From: Silicimonas sp.
GTDB taxonomy: Bacteria > Pseudomonadota > Alphaproteobacteria > Rhodobacterales > Rhodobacteraceae
NCBI GenBank assembly: GCA_022826385.1
Contig: JAJDUZ010000052.1
Span: 1 to 64,000, forward strand
Reading direction: 5' to 3'
DNA length: 64,000 nt
Shown here: one piece after another, positions 32,455 through 43,788 of the stretch
Layout: each line of letters starts with the position of its first letter
Numbering within the stretch: position 1 is the first letter of the stretch
Notes under the pieces: generated by a model
The model's input: the letters and a program-made list of their open reading frames with translations, nothing else
Databases searched by the model: none
Told to the model about the DNA's origin: nothing
Position numbers and translations under genes: made by a program

Positions 32455-33606
32455 TCACTGCACCAGGTCTTCCTGCGCCCAGAGGATCAGGCCATCGCGG
32501 ATCGCATGCGCGGCGGCGGTCTGCCAATCTTCCGAGGTCAGACGCTCCAGATCCTCTTCTGTCGACAGGAACCCAAGCTCGATCAGCAAGGACGGGATGT
32601 CGGCCGCCTTGAGCACCGCGAAGGACCCGTTACGCTCGGGGCGCGAATTGACCACCAGGTCGGCCCCTAGAAACGCTTGCAGCAGCGAGGCCGACAAGGC
32701 CTCGGTCCGGGGCACAACGTTCTGGCGCGCCAGATCAAGAAGCGCCACCGTCACGTCTTCGCCCGCGTCGGTCAGGTCCATACCGGTCAGTTGGTCGTCC
32801 GGCCCATGCCGTTCCTGCAGGCGCTGGTTGGCCGCCGCCTGCGCCTCGCGCGAGAGCCGATAGAGCACGATCCCCGACGCCGCCCCCGGCACCGCAAGCG
32901 CTTCGGCATGAAGCGACAGGAAAACATCTGCACCCGCCTCGCGCGCCCGCGACAACCGCGCGTCCAGCGACAGAAGGCGATCATCGTTCCGGGTCAACAC
33001 CACGTCGAACTGTCCGCTTGCCAGAAGCACGTCACGCAATCGCTGGGCAAAGCCCAACACAAGGTCAGCTTCGCGCAAGTCGCCGCTTTCGGCGCCCGGG
33101 TCAGTGCCGCCATGGCCGGGATCGATCGCGATGACGGGCCGTTTGCTTTCATGTGCTGCCGTGTCCACCGCGACTTGGACATCGGATTGCCACGCCTCGG
33201 CGGTGATCGGCGTCAGTCGCACCTGCAAGGACGCCGTGCCGTCTTCCGCCGCCGTCATCTCGGCCGAGAGCACGCCCAAGGGTTCGCGTAGGATGGCGTG
33301 AAGTTCCGAAGATGTCGGTCCGGTCTCGACGATATGAAGGCCAAGGATCGATGTCGATTTCAGCTCGGGTCGCTCGGTCCAATTCATGTCGGTCAATTCA
33401 AGCACAAAGCGCGGTGGTCCATCGGCCAGCCAGAGCCGCCATCCCACCGGTCGTGTCAGATCGATCTCAAGAGAAACGCCACCGCCATCGTCCTGAACCA
33501 CGGCTCCGCCACCGGTGAGCCCCGCAGGGGGTGCTTCTTCCGCGCTGGCAACCGTTGCCAGCATCGTCGCAAAAGCGACGAGCAGTCCGAAGATCAGACG
33601 ATCCAT
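32455..33606 (-). CDS. N-acetylmuramoyl-L-alanine amidase (AMIN + Amidase_3)
   Basis: VIAIDPGHGGTDPGAES...VFLSLHAEAL...SLLIELGFLSTEEDLERL. Confidence 0.93.
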   Translation of the reverse strand: MDRLIFGLLVAFATMLATVASAEEAPPAGLTGGGAVVQDDGGGVSLEIDLTRPVGWRLWLADGPPRFVLELTDMNWTERPELKSTSILGLHIVETGPTSSELHAILREPLGVLSAEMTAAEDGTASLQVRLTPITAEAWQSDVQVAVDTAAHESKRPVIAIDPGHGGTDPGAESGDLREADLVLGFAQRLRDVLLASGQFDVVLTRNDDRLLSLDARLSRAREAGADVFLSLHAEALAVPGAASGIVLYRLSREAQAAANQRLQERHGPDDQLTGMDLTDAGEDVTVALLDLARQNVVPRTEALSASLLQAFLGADLVVNSRPERNGSFAVLKAADIPSLLIELGFLSTEEDLERLTSEDWQTAAAHAIRDGLILWAQEDLVQ

Positions 33607-33686
33607 ATTCCCATGACCCCATTCGCCAACACACTATCCCGACGGCTGGAATTCGCCAAATGGCAAGGTGGCTTACCGGGGTAATC

Positions 33687-34835
33687 TTAACGTTGCGCAC
33701 GCTGTTCCATGAAACGGGTCAGTCTGGCAAGCCCTTCCTTGATATCCTCGGTCGCACGCGCATAGGAAAACCGGATCATTCCGCCCCCCCGCGCCTTGTC
33801 GAAATCGAGGCCGGGCGTCACGGCAACGCCCGCTTTTTCAAGGATTTCAGCGGCGAACGCACGACTGTCATCGGTTAACTCGGACACGTCGGCATAGATG
33901 TAAAACGCCCCATCGGGCGGTGCGATGCAGGTGAACCCGGCCTTAGCAAGACCGTCCAGCATCAAAGCGCGGTTCACCCGATAGACATCTACATTGGCGT
34001 TCAACTCGTCCCCGCAGTCCATCGCGGCCAAGGCCGCCACCTGCGCCACATGCGGCGCACAGATGAACATGTTTTGCGCCAGCCGCTCGATGCGGCGCAC
34101 ATGGTCGTCGGGCACCACCATCCAGCCGACGCGCCACCCGGTCATCGAGTGGTATTTCGAGAATGAATTGATCACATAGACATCGTCTGAAATCTCCAGC
34201 GCGCTGACGGCGGGTCGTTCGTATTCAACCCCGTGATAAATCTCGTCCGAAACGAACGCCGCCCCGCGGGCCGCCGACGCCTCGATCAGCGCCGACAGCG
34301 CCGGTTTGTCAAGCATCGTGCCGGACGGGTTTGCGGGCGAGGCGACAATCAGACCTTGTATGTCGTCCGGTAAGTTCTCGGGCACCGGCTGATAGCGGTC
34401 CTCGATCCGGGTCTCGATATCGACGGGTGTTAGGCTGAGCGCCGTGAGGATCTGGCGATAGGACGGATAGCCCGGCGCGCCCAGCGCCACCCGGTCGCCC
34501 GCATCGAAAAGCGCGGTGAAGGCCAGCAGAAACGCACCTGACGACCCACTGGTCACGATGATCCGCTCGGGCGAAATCGTCAGACCGTGCCGATCCGCGT
34601 ACCATCTTGCGATCCGCGCCCTGAGCTCTGGCAGGCCCAGCGCCACGGTATAGCCCAGCGCCCCGGCTTCCATCGCCTTGGCAACTGCGCGCCGCGCCCC
34701 CTCGGGCGCGGGCGTGCCGGGCTGCCCGACCTCCATATGGATGATGTGACGCCCGGCGGCTTCGGCCTGCGCCGCGGCTTCCATCACGTCCATCACGATG
34801 AACGGGTCGACATTGGATCGGTTGGAGTGGCGCAT
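33687..34835 (-). CDS. Pyridoxal phosphate-dependent aminotransferase (class I/II)
   Basis: HMEVGQPGTPAPEGARRAVAKAME...IVASPANPSGTML...VINSFSKYHSMTGWRVGWMV. Confidence 0.92.
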   Translation of the reverse strand: MRHSNRSNVDPFIVMDVMEAAAQAEAAGRHIIHMEVGQPGTPAPEGARRAVAKAMEAGALGYTVALGLPELRARIARWYADRHGLTISPERIIVTSGSSGAFLLAFTALFDAGDRVALGAPGYPSYRQILTALSLTPVDIETRIEDRYQPVPENLPDDIQGLIVASPANPSGTMLDKPALSALIEASAARGAAFVSDEIYHGVEYERPAVSALEISDDVYVINSFSKYHSMTGWRVGWMVVPDDHVRRIERLAQNMFICAPHVAQVAALAAMDCGDELNANVDVYRVNRALMLDGLAKAGFTCIAPPDGAFYIYADVSELTDDSRAFAAEILEKAGVAVTPGLDFDKARGGGMIRFSYARATEDIKEGLARLTRFMEQRAQR

Positions 34836-34971
34836 CGGGGATAGGGTCCTGAAAACAAGTCCCTCCGTCCTGCCAAGGCCAGCCCGGCGCGTCAATGGAC
34901 ACGTCCTCGTGAGGTGGTTGCGATTGCCCCGTGATCTGCCATTCTGTCGACCGACTTATTGGAGACACGCC

Positions 34972-35727
34972 ATGATCCGCGCGCTATCTGCCGCCTGCCT
35001 CTTTGCCCTTGCGCCGCTTGGCGCTTCCGCCTTCGACATCGACGCCATGACGGATGCGGAACGCGAGAGCTTTCGCGCCGAAATCCGCACTTATCTTCTG
35101 GAGAACCCCGAAGTTCTGATGGAAGCCATCGCTGTTCTGGAAGAACGCCGTGCCGCCGAAGCGCAAGCACAGGAAGGGCAGTTGCTGGAGGATTATCGCG
35201 CCCAGATTTTTGACGACGGGTTCAGCTGGGTCGGCGGCAACCCTGACGGCGATGTGACCATCGTTGAATTCCTCGACTATCGCTGCGGCTTCTGCAAACG
35301 CGCCCATCCCGAGGTGCAGGCGCTGCTGGCAAGCGATGGCAACATTCGCTTGGTCGTCAAGGAGTTTCCCATTCTAGGGCCCGAAAGCGAACTGGCGTCA
35401 CGCTTCGCCCTTGCGACCAAGATCGTCGAAGGCGACGAGATGTATGCCGCCGTCCATGACGAACTGATGGAGATGCAGGGCCAGGTCAACCAAGGCGCCT
35501 TGGGCCGTGTCGCGCGCAGCGCTGGCATCACGGATGTGCAGGCGGTTCTGGCCGAAATGGACAGCGATACCGTGTCCGAGATGATCGCCGCCAATCGCGC
35601 CTTGGGACAAGCGCTGCAGATCAACGGCACGCCAAGCTTCATCATGGGCGACAATTTCGTGCGCGGCTATGTCGAGCTTGAGCAGATGCAGGCGATTGTC
35701 GAAGGCATTCGCGCCGAGCAAGGGTAA
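34972..35727 (+). CDS. DsbA/Com1-type thioredoxin-fold secreted protein
   Basis: Signal peptide; VTIVEFLDYRCGFCKRAHPEVQALL (CGFC); NGTPSFIMGDNFVRGYV. Confidence 0.92.
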   Translation: MIRALSAACLFALAPLGASAFDIDAMTDAERESFRAEIRTYLLENPEVLMEAIAVLEERRAAEAQAQEGQLLEDYRAQIFDDGFSWVGGNPDGDVTIVEFLDYRCGFCKRAHPEVQALLASDGNIRLVVKEFPILGPESELASRFALATKIVEGDEMYAAVHDELMEMQGQVNQGALGRVARSAGITDVQAVLAEMDSDTVSEMIAANRALGQALQINGTPSFIMGDNFVRGYVELEQMQAIVEGIRAEQG

Positions 35728-35733
35728 GCCCCC

Positions 35734-36393
35734 ATGCGGTCCTTCGACGATATCCGGAAGATCGCAGAAGGCCGCCACGGCGACACGCTGGCCGAAAAGA
35801 TCGGTGCCGGTCCGAAGTCCGCCGCCGCGCTTGCGGCGATCCCGGATGACCGTTGGCTCGCGACCTTCACCAAGTCGATTTTCCAATCCGGCTTCAACTG
35901 GAAGGTCATCGAGGCCAAGTGGGACGGTTTCGAGGACGCCTTCCGTGGCTTCGACATCGCCGCTTGTGCCTTCATGCCCGACGAGTGGTTCGAAGAGCTT
36001 TGCACCGACACCCGCATCGTTCGCTATCCCGCCAAGATTCGGTCCGTTCAAGAGAACGCCCAGTTCATTCAGAGCCTGCAGGACCAGGGCGGCGCGGGCA
36101 CGGTGATCGGGCATTGGCCGGGCGAAGACTATATCGATCTGCTGGAGATGCTGAAGAAAGATGCGACCCGACTTGGCGGCGTCACCGGCCAATATGCGCT
36201 GCGGTTCATGGGCCGCGACGGGTTCATCCTGTCGCGCGACGTGGTGGCGCGCCTGGTGGCCGAAGGGGTGATCGACAAGGCGCCGACGTCCAAGAAGGCG
36301 CTGCGGGCCGTGCAGGATGCGATCAACACATGGCGGGATCAGTCGGGCGCTTCGCTGATCGAGATCAGCCGCGTGCTGGCGCTGTCGATCTGA
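35734..36393 (+). CDS. DNA-3-methyladenine glycosylase I family protein
   Basis: FTKSIFQSGFNWKVIEAKWDGFEDAFRGFD...YPAKIRSVQENAQFIQSLQ. Confidence 0.85.
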   Translation: MRSFDDIRKIAEGRHGDTLAEKIGAGPKSAAALAAIPDDRWLATFTKSIFQSGFNWKVIEAKWDGFEDAFRGFDIAACAFMPDEWFEELCTDTRIVRYPAKIRSVQENAQFIQSLQDQGGAGTVIGHWPGEDYIDLLEMLKKDATRLGGVTGQYALRFMGRDGFILSRDVVARLVAEGVIDKAPTSKKALRAVQDAINTWRDQSGASLIEISRVLALSI

Positions 36394-36568
36394 GCAGGCG
36401 CGAGGGACGCGCGCGATCTTAAACGCAGTTTAGCATTTTCGCCGCAAAACTCGGGGAACGGACGTCCAAGCTCGCGAAAAATTAGATGAAAATTAGCCGA
36501 CTCACCCAGAGAATAGAGGGTGGGAGGGAGGGGGAAACGCTTTGGGGCGTTAACCTTGGTAAACGCCC

Positions 36569-37690
36569 CTACTCGGCCGCTTCCTGCGCCGCGTCGATCT
36601 CGGCCGCCTTGGCTTCGACCTGCTCGACAATGTGATCGACCATTTCGTCATTCGACATCTTGTGGCTCTGCTTGCCCGCCAGATAGACCATCCCCGAGCC
36701 AGCGCCGCCGCCGGTAAATCCGACATCCGTCATCAGCGCTTCCCCCGGCCCGTTCACGACGCAGCCGATGATCGACAGGCTCATCGGTGTCTTGATGTGC
36801 TCCAGCCGTTTTTCCAGAACCTCGACCGTCTTAATCACGTCGAAGCCCTGCCGCGCACAGGAGGGGCAACTGATGATGTTCACGCCGCGATGCCGAAGGC
36901 CCAGCGACTTCAGAATCTCGTACCCGACCCTCACCTCTTCCACCGGATCGGCCGACAGGCTGACGCGGATCGTGTCGCCGATCCCCATCCACAAGAGGTT
37001 GCCCAGACCGATGGCCGATTTGATCGTCCCCGAGACAAGCCCCCCCGCCTCGGTGATGCCAAGGTGGATCGGCGCATCTGTCGCGTCCGCCAACGCCTGA
37101 TAGGCGGCGGCAGCAAGGAACACGTCGGACGCCTTGCAGCTGATCTTGAATTCGTGAAAGTCGTTGTCTTCCAATATCTTGATATGGTCGAGCCCGCTTT
37201 CCACCATCGCCTCGGGACACGGCTCACCATATTTCTCAAGCAGGTGCTTTTCCAAGGAACCGGCATTCACCCCGATCCGGATCGAGCAATTGTGGTCGCG
37301 CGCCGCCTTGATGACTTCGCGCACCCGCTTTTCGTCACCGATATTGCCAGGATTGATCCGCAGGCAGGCCGCGCCCGCCTCGGCCGCCTCGATGCCGCGC
37401 TGATAGTGGAAGTGGATGTCGGCCACGATCGGCACCGGGCTTTCGCGCACGATCTCTTTCAGCGCCGCCGAACTGTCCTTGTCGGGCACCGAGATGCGCA
37501 CGATATCCGCCCCCGCCTCGGCGGCGGCCTGCACTTGCGCGATGGTGCCCTTGATGTCGGTCGTGACCGTGTTGGTCATCGTCTGGACCGAGATCGGGGC
37601 ATCCCCCCCGACGGGCACATTGCCCACGTGGATCTGACGGGATTTGCGGCGATAGATATTGCGCCAGGGGCGCACGTGGTTCAGCGACAT
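36569..37690 (-). CDS. ispG: 4-hydroxy-3-methylbut-2-enyl-diphosphate synthase
   Basis: [29 protein letters not shown]...LHRG-type [14 protein letters not shown]...[21 protein letters not shown]. Confidence 0.97.
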   Translation of the reverse strand: MSLNHVRPWRNIYRRKSRQIHVGNVPVGGDAPISVQTMTNTVTTDIKGTIAQVQAAAEAGADIVRISVPDKDSSAALKEIVRESPVPIVADIHFHYQRGIEAAEAGAACLRINPGNIGDEKRVREVIKAARDHNCSIRIGVNAGSLEKHLLEKYGEPCPEAMVESGLDHIKILEDNDFHEFKISCKASDVFLAAAAYQALADATDAPIHLGITEAGGLVSGTIKSAIGLGNLLWMGIGDTIRVSLSADPVEEVRVGYEILKSLGLRHRGVNIISCPSCARQGFDVIKTVEVLEKRLEHIKTPMSLSIIGCVVNGPGEALMTDVGFTGGGAGSGMVYLAGKQSHKMSNDEMVDHIVEQVEAKAAEIDAAQEAAE

Positions 37691-37755
37691 GGGTGTCTCG
37701 ATTGCTGCGTCTTGTCCGAAACATATTCGGGCAAAGGCGCGGCGTCCATGGGCGG

Positions 37756-39027
37756 TTACTGGTTGGCCGACGCGTCCGCGACCGAGATGAAGCGCGCAAG
37801 GTCGCTGTCATCCTGCGGATTGGCCACCTCATAGGTGTCAACGACCGCTTCAGCATCCAGAACGATGCCCTTGACCACCGACGGCCCCGATCCAACCGGG
37901 CCATAGGTTTCCTCGCCAACAGCGAAATAGAGAGAGTTCGCATTGCCCGCACGCAAGGTGGGCGGCTCTTCGGTGACCGGCACATCGAACCGTTCGCCGG
38001 CGTCGAGGATCTTCTCGAAGATCACGGTGCCATCAGCGCCCCGCACGCGCACCCACGAGGGACGCACGGCGAAAAGCGACACGGTCGGGTCAGCCTCGGC
38101 AATGACCTGCACCGGCGGTGCCGGAGGTCCGATGGCGTCAAGCGCGGCCTGCATTGGGTCAAGCTCATCCACACCCGGTGTCGAGAAGGGCAGATTGTCG
38201 GGGCGCGGCGCACGCGCGCCGATGAAGCCTTCGGTCCGGCTGGGCGCCAAGGCGCCCACGGTGTCGGGATCAATCGACGCAATCGGCCCGTCCCGCGCAA
38301 TCAAGATGGGAACGTCCAACGCTTCCGGGCGCGACAGGCGGCCGAAACCTTCCACGCTTGGCGTGTTCAACGCCAGTTGATCGCCGGTGCCCGGTTCGGG
38401 GCGCATTGCGTCGGCAAGCGGGTCGAGTTCCGCCAAAACCTCGGGCGTCTGATCAACCGGGGTCAGGCGCACTTTCTGCACCTCCTGCAAGACCGCCCAG
38501 CCGCCGTAGCCGATACCCGCCAACAGCGCCATCAGAACGACCACCGAGGCGATCGCGCGCGGCTCGACCCGCGACAGGGCCGCCTCGCCCTTGGGCAGAT
38601 AACTGACTGACGGTTCGGTGAACGGGTCGCGCAGATGAGCGGGTTTTTGCGCAGTCGATGTCTTTACGCCCGGCGCGCGGTCGGACCGACGTCGCGCCTC
38701 GGGCGACATGCCATGCGCGACCTCGAAATTGCCTTCCTCGCAGAACGTCTTGAAGGCCCATTCCGGGTCCAGCCCAAGATAGCGCGCATAGGACCGCACA
38801 TAGCCTGCGACGAAGCCCGGCGTGTCGAAGGCCGAGGGGTCAGTGTTCTCGATCGCCGAGATGTAGGTGGCCTTGATTTTAAGCTCGCGCTGCACGTCCA
38901 GCAGCGATTTGCCCATCGTGGCACGTTCGCCACGCATGATGTCCCCAAGAGACAGCTCGAAGTCGTCAAACCCTTTCAGGGTTTGGCGATCCTCGTCGGG
39001 ATCCGGCGTCTCAGGACGGCCGATCAT
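37756..39027 (-). CDS. RodZ-like helix-turn-helix/DUF4115 protein
   Basis: [63 protein letters not shown]-terminal [24 protein letters not shown]. Confidence 0.88.
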   Translation of the reverse strand: MIGRPETPDPDEDRQTLKGFDDFELSLGDIMRGERATMGKSLLDVQRELKIKATYISAIENTDPSAFDTPGFVAGYVRSYARYLGLDPEWAFKTFCEEGNFEVAHGMSPEARRRSDRAPGVKTSTAQKPAHLRDPFTEPSVSYLPKGEAALSRVEPRAIASVVVLMALLAGIGYGGWAVLQEVQKVRLTPVDQTPEVLAELDPLADAMRPEPGTGDQLALNTPSVEGFGRLSRPEALDVPILIARDGPIASIDPDTVGALAPSRTEGFIGARAPRPDNLPFSTPGVDELDPMQAALDAIGPPAPPVQVIAEADPTVSLFAVRPSWVRVRGADGTVIFEKILDAGERFDVPVTEEPPTLRAGNANSLYFAVGEETYGPVGSGPSVVKGIVLDAEAVVDTYEVANPQDDSDLARFISVADASANQ

Positions 39028-39138
39028 ATATCCTGCCCCTTGGCACTCATTTCGTTCCCCAAGTCAGGGCAGCAGAATCGGCCCTGAGCGTCGCTGGTTA
39101 ACGTTTAACATACCGCTAACCTTCGGTCACGATTGAGT

Positions 39139-40362
39139 TTAAGCGGAAAGATCGGCGCGATTTAGTGCACAATGGGACCATAGTGCGTCCATTGCCTTAA
39201 CGAGATAATCAATCTCGTGCGGCCCGTGCACCGGCGACGGCGTGAAGCGCAACCGCTCGGTCCCGCGGGGGACGGTCGGGAAGTTGATCGGCTGGACATA
39301 GATGCCGTGATCTTCCAGCAGCATGTCCGACAGCAGTTTCGTGTGCTTCGGATCGCCAACGATGACCGGCACGATGTGGCTGCCATGGTCGATCAGCGGC
39401 AGGCCCAAGGCCTTGAACCGCGTTTTCAGGATCTTCGCCTGCGTCTGATGCTGCTCGCGACGCAACTGGTCCGTCTTCAACAGCCGGACCGACGTCGCGG
39501 CACCGGCCGCAACCGCAGGAGGCAGCGACGTGGTAAAGATGAAGCCCGGCGCATAAGACCTTATCGCGTCACACATTTTCTCGGACGCGGCGATATAGCC
39601 GCCCATCACGCCATAGGCCTTGGCCAGCGTGCCGTTGATGATGTCGACCCGGTGCGCGATCCGGTCGCGTTCGGAAACACCGCCGCCGCGCGTGCCGTAC
39701 ATGCCGACCGCATGCACCTCGTCCAGATAGGTGAGCGCGCCAAATTCCTCAGCCAGGTCGCAAATCGCTTCGATCGGGCCAAAATCGCCATCCATCGAAT
39801 AGATCGATTCAAATGCGATCAGCTTCGGCGCGGCTGGATCGTCGGCCTCGAGCAGTTCGCGCAGATGCGCGACGTCATTGTGACGGAACACGCGCTTGGC
39901 CCCGCCATTGCGGCGAATCCCCTCGATCATCGAGGCGTGGTTCAGTTCGTCGGAATAGATAATCAGGCCGGGGAACAGCTTTGGCAGCGTCGACAGGGTT
40001 GCGTCATTGGCAATATAGGCCGAGGTGAACAGCAGCGCCCCTTCCTTGCCATGCAGGTCCGCCAATTCAGCTTCCAGAGCCTTGTGATACAGGGTTGTGC
40101 CGCTGATGTTGCGCGTGCCGCCCGACCCGGCGCCGGTGGCGTCGACCGCATCGTGCATCGCCGCCAGCACCTCGGGGTGTTGGCCCATGCCAAGATAGTC
40201 GTTGCCGCACCAGACTGTCACCGGCTGCTCGGTCCCGTCGGGACGGCGCCAGACAGCGTGCGGGAACTGACCCTGGGTGCGGACAATATCAATAAACGTG
40301 CGATACCGGCCTTCGTCGCGAAGTTGCTGCAAAGCCGTGTCCAAAGCCGTCGAATAGTCCAC
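39139..40362 (-). CDS. hemA: 5-aminolevulinate synthase
   Basis: [41 protein letters not shown]...[47 protein letters not shown]. Confidence 0.97.
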   Translation of the reverse strand: MDYSTALDTALQQLRDEGRYRTFIDIVRTQGQFPHAVWRRPDGTEQPVTVWCGNDYLGMGQHPEVLAAMHDAVDATGAGSGGTRNISGTTLYHKALEAELADLHGKEGALLFTSAYIANDATLSTLPKLFPGLIIYSDELNHASMIEGIRRNGGAKRVFRHNDVAHLRELLEADDPAAPKLIAFESIYSMDGDFGPIEAICDLAEEFGALTYLDEVHAVGMYGTRGGGVSERDRIAHRVDIINGTLAKAYGVMGGYIAASEKMCDAIRSYAPGFIFTTSLPPAVAAGAATSVRLLKTDQLRREQHQTQAKILKTRFKALGLPLIDHGSHIVPVIVGDPKHTKLLSDMLLEDHGIYVQPINFPTVPRGTERLRFTPSPVHGPHEIDYLVKAMDALWSHCALNRADLSA

Positions 40363-40566
40363 TCACTCACCCTCTCGAGTCATTTTGACCGTATTAGATC
40401 GTTTCTAAGACTTTCTAAAGTGTGTATCGCGTCGCAGGCTTTGACATAGAACAAATTGCCGCGGTTCACCGTGCAATCACACCGCGTTACGTCCAAAACT
40501 TGAGCGGTCCGGGTCTGGACGTCGCGTCCTTGGCTGCTACGGTCCGACCGAACACCGGAGGCCCCC

Positions 40567-41940
40567 ATGACACTCGATACCGTCCTGACCCGCATCGACG
40601 ACGACCTTGACGCCGCACTTGATCGCCTGATGACGCTTTTGCGCATCCCGTCCATCTCGACCGACCCGGCCTATAAGGACGACTGCCAGAAGGCGGCCGA
40701 TTGGTTGGTGGCCGATCTGGCGGCTTTGGGTGTAAAGGCCGAAGCACGGCCGACACCCGGTCATCCGATGGTGGTGGGCCATGTGGGCGACGGCGCGCCG
40801 CACGTCCTGTTCTATGGCCATTACGACGTGCAACCGGTTGATCCGCTTGAGCTTTGGACCCGCGACCCGTTCGACCCGGCGATCGAGGACACGGCAAATG
40901 GCAAAGTCATCCGCGGCCGTGGCACTGCCGATGACAAGGGGCAACTGATGACCTTTGTCGAGGCCTGCCGCGCGTGGAAAGCCGTCCACGGCGATTGGCC
41001 CTGCAAGATCACCTTCCTGTTCGAAGGCGAAGAGGAATCCGGTTCGCCCTCGCTGATCCCGTTCCTGAAGGGAAATGCCGATGAACTGAGCCAGCCTGAT
41101 ATCGCGCTGATCTGCGACACGTCGATGTTCAACCGCCAGACCCCGGCGATCACAACCATGCTGCGCGGCCTTCTGGGCGAAGAAATCACGATCACCGGCC
41201 CCGACAAGGATTTGCACTCGGGCTATTTCGGCGGCGCGGCGATGAACCCGATCCGGGCCCTCTCGCGTATCATCGCAGCGCTTCACGATGAAAACGGACG
41301 GGTCACCGTGCCGGGCTTCTATGACGGCGTGGCCGAGTTGCCGGACGCGATCAAGGCGCAATGGGAGGCGCTTGGCTTCGACGCGGACGCGTTCCTTGGC
41401 GATGTCGGACTGAACACGCCGGCTGGCGAGGCCGGGCGCAGCGTGCTGGAGCAGGTCTGGGCGCGCCCCACCTGCGAGGTGAACGGCATCACCGGCGGCT
41501 ATACCGGCGACGGCTTCAAGACCGTGCTGCCGTCCAAAGCCTCGGCCAAGATCAGCTTCCGGTTGGTCGGACAACAGGACCCACACGCCATCCGCAAGAG
41601 CTTCCGCGCGATGGTGCAGGATCTGCTCCCCCCCGATTGCAAGGTCGAGTTCCATGAACACGGCGCCTCGCCCGCCAGCGTCATGGCGACCGACAACCCG
41701 GCGTTCGAAGCGGCCCGTCAGGCGCTGTCCGACGAATGGCCCAACGACGCCGCCTTCCTTGGCAGCGGCGGGTCGATCCCGATCGCGGGGTATTTCAAGG
41801 ATTACCTTGGGCTGGATTCGATGCTGATCGGCTTCGGGCTGGAAGACGACCAGTTGCATTCGCCGAACGAGAAATACGACCTTGCGAGCTTTCACAAGGG
41901 CATCCGCAGTTGGGCGCGGGTGCTGGACGCGATCAGATAG
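40567..41940 (+). CDS. M20 family peptidase/dipeptidase
   Basis: PHVLFYGHYDVQPVDPLELW...RGTADDKGQLMTFVEA...FLFEGEEESGSPSL. Confidence 0.93.
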   Translation: MTLDTVLTRIDDDLDAALDRLMTLLRIPSISTDPAYKDDCQKAADWLVADLAALGVKAEARPTPGHPMVVGHVGDGAPHVLFYGHYDVQPVDPLELWTRDPFDPAIEDTANGKVIRGRGTADDKGQLMTFVEACRAWKAVHGDWPCKITFLFEGEEESGSPSLIPFLKGNADELSQPDIALICDTSMFNRQTPAITTMLRGLLGEEITITGPDKDLHSGYFGGAAMNPIRALSRIIAALHDENGRVTVPGFYDGVAELPDAIKAQWEALGFDADAFLGDVGLNTPAGEAGRSVLEQVWARPTCEVNGITGGYTGDGFKTVLPSKASAKISFRLVGQQDPHAIRKSFRAMVQDLLPPDCKVEFHEHGASPASVMATDNPAFEAARQALSDEWPNDAAFLGSGGSIPIAGYFKDYLGLDSMLIGFGLEDDQLHSPNEKYDLASFHKGIRSWARVLDAIR

Positions 41941-41973
41941 CACCCGTCTCGTCGTGCCCTTGAACCGGCTCGA

Positions 41974-42828
41974 TCAGACCGCCCCGTGACTGCGCAAGTG
42001 TTCGGCCAATAGAGCGGCCACGATCCGGGGGTTCTGATCCACGAAGAAATGCCCCCCTGGCACCGCGTCCGCGCGCATATGTGACAGCCGGTCCTGCCAA
42101 ACCGCCTGCACATCGAAATGCCGGGCCATCACACCGCTCTCGCCCCACAACACCAGAGCCGGCAGGTCCAGCACCCGCCCCGCATCCGCCGCGTCATGCT
42201 GCAGATCGATGCCGACCGCGGCGCGATAGTCATGGCACATCGCGGCAATGACCTCGGGGCGTCGCCACGCCGCGCGATAGGCGTCAATGGCCGGGAAGTC
42301 GTCCACCCTCGCCCCGCCCCAGCCGGTCAGGCAGGCTTCGAAGAAAGGGTCGGGATCCGCACCGATCATGCGTTCGGGGAACGGCGCGGGTTGCGCCAGA
42401 AAGCTCCAGTGGAAATACGCCTTGCCGACGGGATAGTCCCACGCCGCAACCAGCGCATCAGTCGGCAGAATATCCATCACCGTCAGGCTCGTCACACGCT
42501 TGGGATGGTCCAACGCCATCCGATAGGCCACCCGCGCCCCCCGGTCGTGCCCCACAAGATGGAACCGCTCGTGCCCCAAGGCCGACATCAAGGCAAACTG
42601 GTCGCCGCCCATAGCCCGGAAACTATAGGCTTCGGAGGCCTCGCCAGCCTCTGGCGTCCATGACGCGCCATAGCCGCGCAAGTCCGACGCGATGCATTCG
42701 AAGTCGGGCAAGCACCGGATCACCGGCCCCCAAAGCGCCGAGGTTTGCGGAAACCCGTGCAGGAACAGAACCGGAGGCCCCTCGCCCGCAGTACTGAACG
42801 CAATATGTGTCAGGGGATCGAACGTCAT
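41974..42828 (-). CDS. Alpha/beta hydrolase (haloacetate dehalogenase/epoxide hydrolase-like)
   Basis: PVLFLHGFPQTSALWGPVI...DLRGYGAS...LVGHDRGARVAYRMALDHP...PGGHFFVDQNP. Confidence 0.85.
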   Translation of the reverse strand: MTFDPLTHIAFSTAGEGPPVLFLHGFPQTSALWGPVIRCLPDFECIASDLRGYGASWTPEAGEASEAYSFRAMGGDQFALMSALGHERFHLVGHDRGARVAYRMALDHPKRVTSLTVMDILPTDALVAAWDYPVGKAYFHWSFLAQPAPFPERMIGADPDPFFEACLTGWGGARVDDFPAIDAYRAAWRRPEVIAAMCHDYRAAVGIDLQHDAADAGRVLDLPALVLWGESGVMARHFDVQAVWQDRLSHMRADAVPGGHFFVDQNPRIVAALLAEHLRSHGAV

Positions 42829-42874
42829 GCCCGGCACTCAACCAGCCAACAGCCGACAAGACAATGCGCCCGGC

Positions 42875-43645
42875 TTATATCTCGGCGTCTGGCTCGGGCT
42901 CGGTCGCGCGGAAGATCTCGGTCAGAACCGCGATCGACAGCATGAAAGCGATCCACATGAAGATCAGATCCAAGGCCAGTTCCAACCACCACGGCAAGCC
43001 CGCAAAGCCCAGAAAACTCCAGACGAATGTTGCCAGTGTATAGAGCACCGCAATGTGAATGATCTGTCCCCGAACCGCATACGTCCGGCCAATCGAGTTT
43101 TTCGACGTCTGGCCAAGCGCGAGGGACACCAACCACGGCGACAGACGCATCAGAATATAGGCAAACCCGAAGGTTGCCAAAGCGTTTATAGCGACATGAA
43201 AGGGCCCGCGCACCCACGCCTCGGAGAAGCTGCCGATGCTGACATTCAAGCTTTCGCCCACGATCACGCTGGCGATTAGCGCGGGCACCAACATCAGCAG
43301 CAAGGCTCCGATTGAAATCAGGATCGATACGCAGGCATAGAAGAACGTCCGCTTTACCAAACCATCCCGGTTCGTGCTGTTCAGGCTGAACCGATGCCAG
43401 TTTACGGCCACCAAGAAACCCGAGAACACAAGCGCTGCGACGCCGGCAAACAGAAGTGCGATGGCACCGCCAGAGACCGAGACGGATCCGCCGCCCTGTT
43501 GCATGATCGACTGAACGGTCGGATAGTTCACCCCAACCGCAAAAACCAAAGCGATCAGAAACGGCGGAAGGCTGATCCGAAGGGCGTCGCGAAGGTGTCG
43601 GAACACTTGGTCGAATGAGGCGTCAATCAATTGGTTTGATAGCAT
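42875..43645 (-). CDS. Hypothetical multi-pass membrane protein
   Basis: ~6 hydrophobic segments over 256 aa. Confidence 0.7.
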   Translation of the reverse strand: MLSNQLIDASFDQVFRHLRDALRISLPPFLIALVFAVGVNYPTVQSIMQQGGGSVSVSGGAIALLFAGVAALVFSGFLVAVNWHRFSLNSTNRDGLVKRTFFYACVSILISIGALLLMLVPALIASVIVGESLNVSIGSFSEAWVRGPFHVAINALATFGFAYILMRLSPWLVSLALGQTSKNSIGRTYAVRGQIIHIAVLYTLATFVWSFLGFAGLPWWLELALDLIFMWIAFMLSIAVLTEIFRATEPEPDAEI

Positions 43646-43674
43646 AGGATCAAAATAGCGCGTTTGGGGAAAAG

Positions 43675-43751
43675 TGGCGCGGTTGACGGGGCTCGAACCC
43701 GCGACCCCCGGCGTGACAGGCCGGTACTCTAACCAACTGAGCTACAACCGC
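43675..43751 (-). tRNA. tRNA-Asp(GTC)
   Basis: GCGGTTGTAGCTCAGTTGGTTAGAGTACCGGCCTGTCACGCCGGGGGTCGCGGGTTCGAGCCCCGTCAACCGCGCCA; cloverleaf arms, encoded CCA, anticodon GTC. Confidence 0.95.
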
Positions 43752-43788
43752 GCGTGAGGCCGGGATGTACCGTCAGGCCAAAGGGGCG

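Noticed and set aside
36530-36572. GGGGCGTT...AACGCCCC dyad at the ispG 3' end as terminator
   Set aside because: Stem present but no convincing T-tract on the ispG strand; left unannotated.
39217-40449. 410-aa plus-strand ORF opposite hemA
   Set aside because: Shadow ORF of a highly conserved gene.
40537-41943. 468-aa minus-strand ORF opposite the M20 peptidase
   Set aside because: Shadow ORF; low-complexity, no motif.
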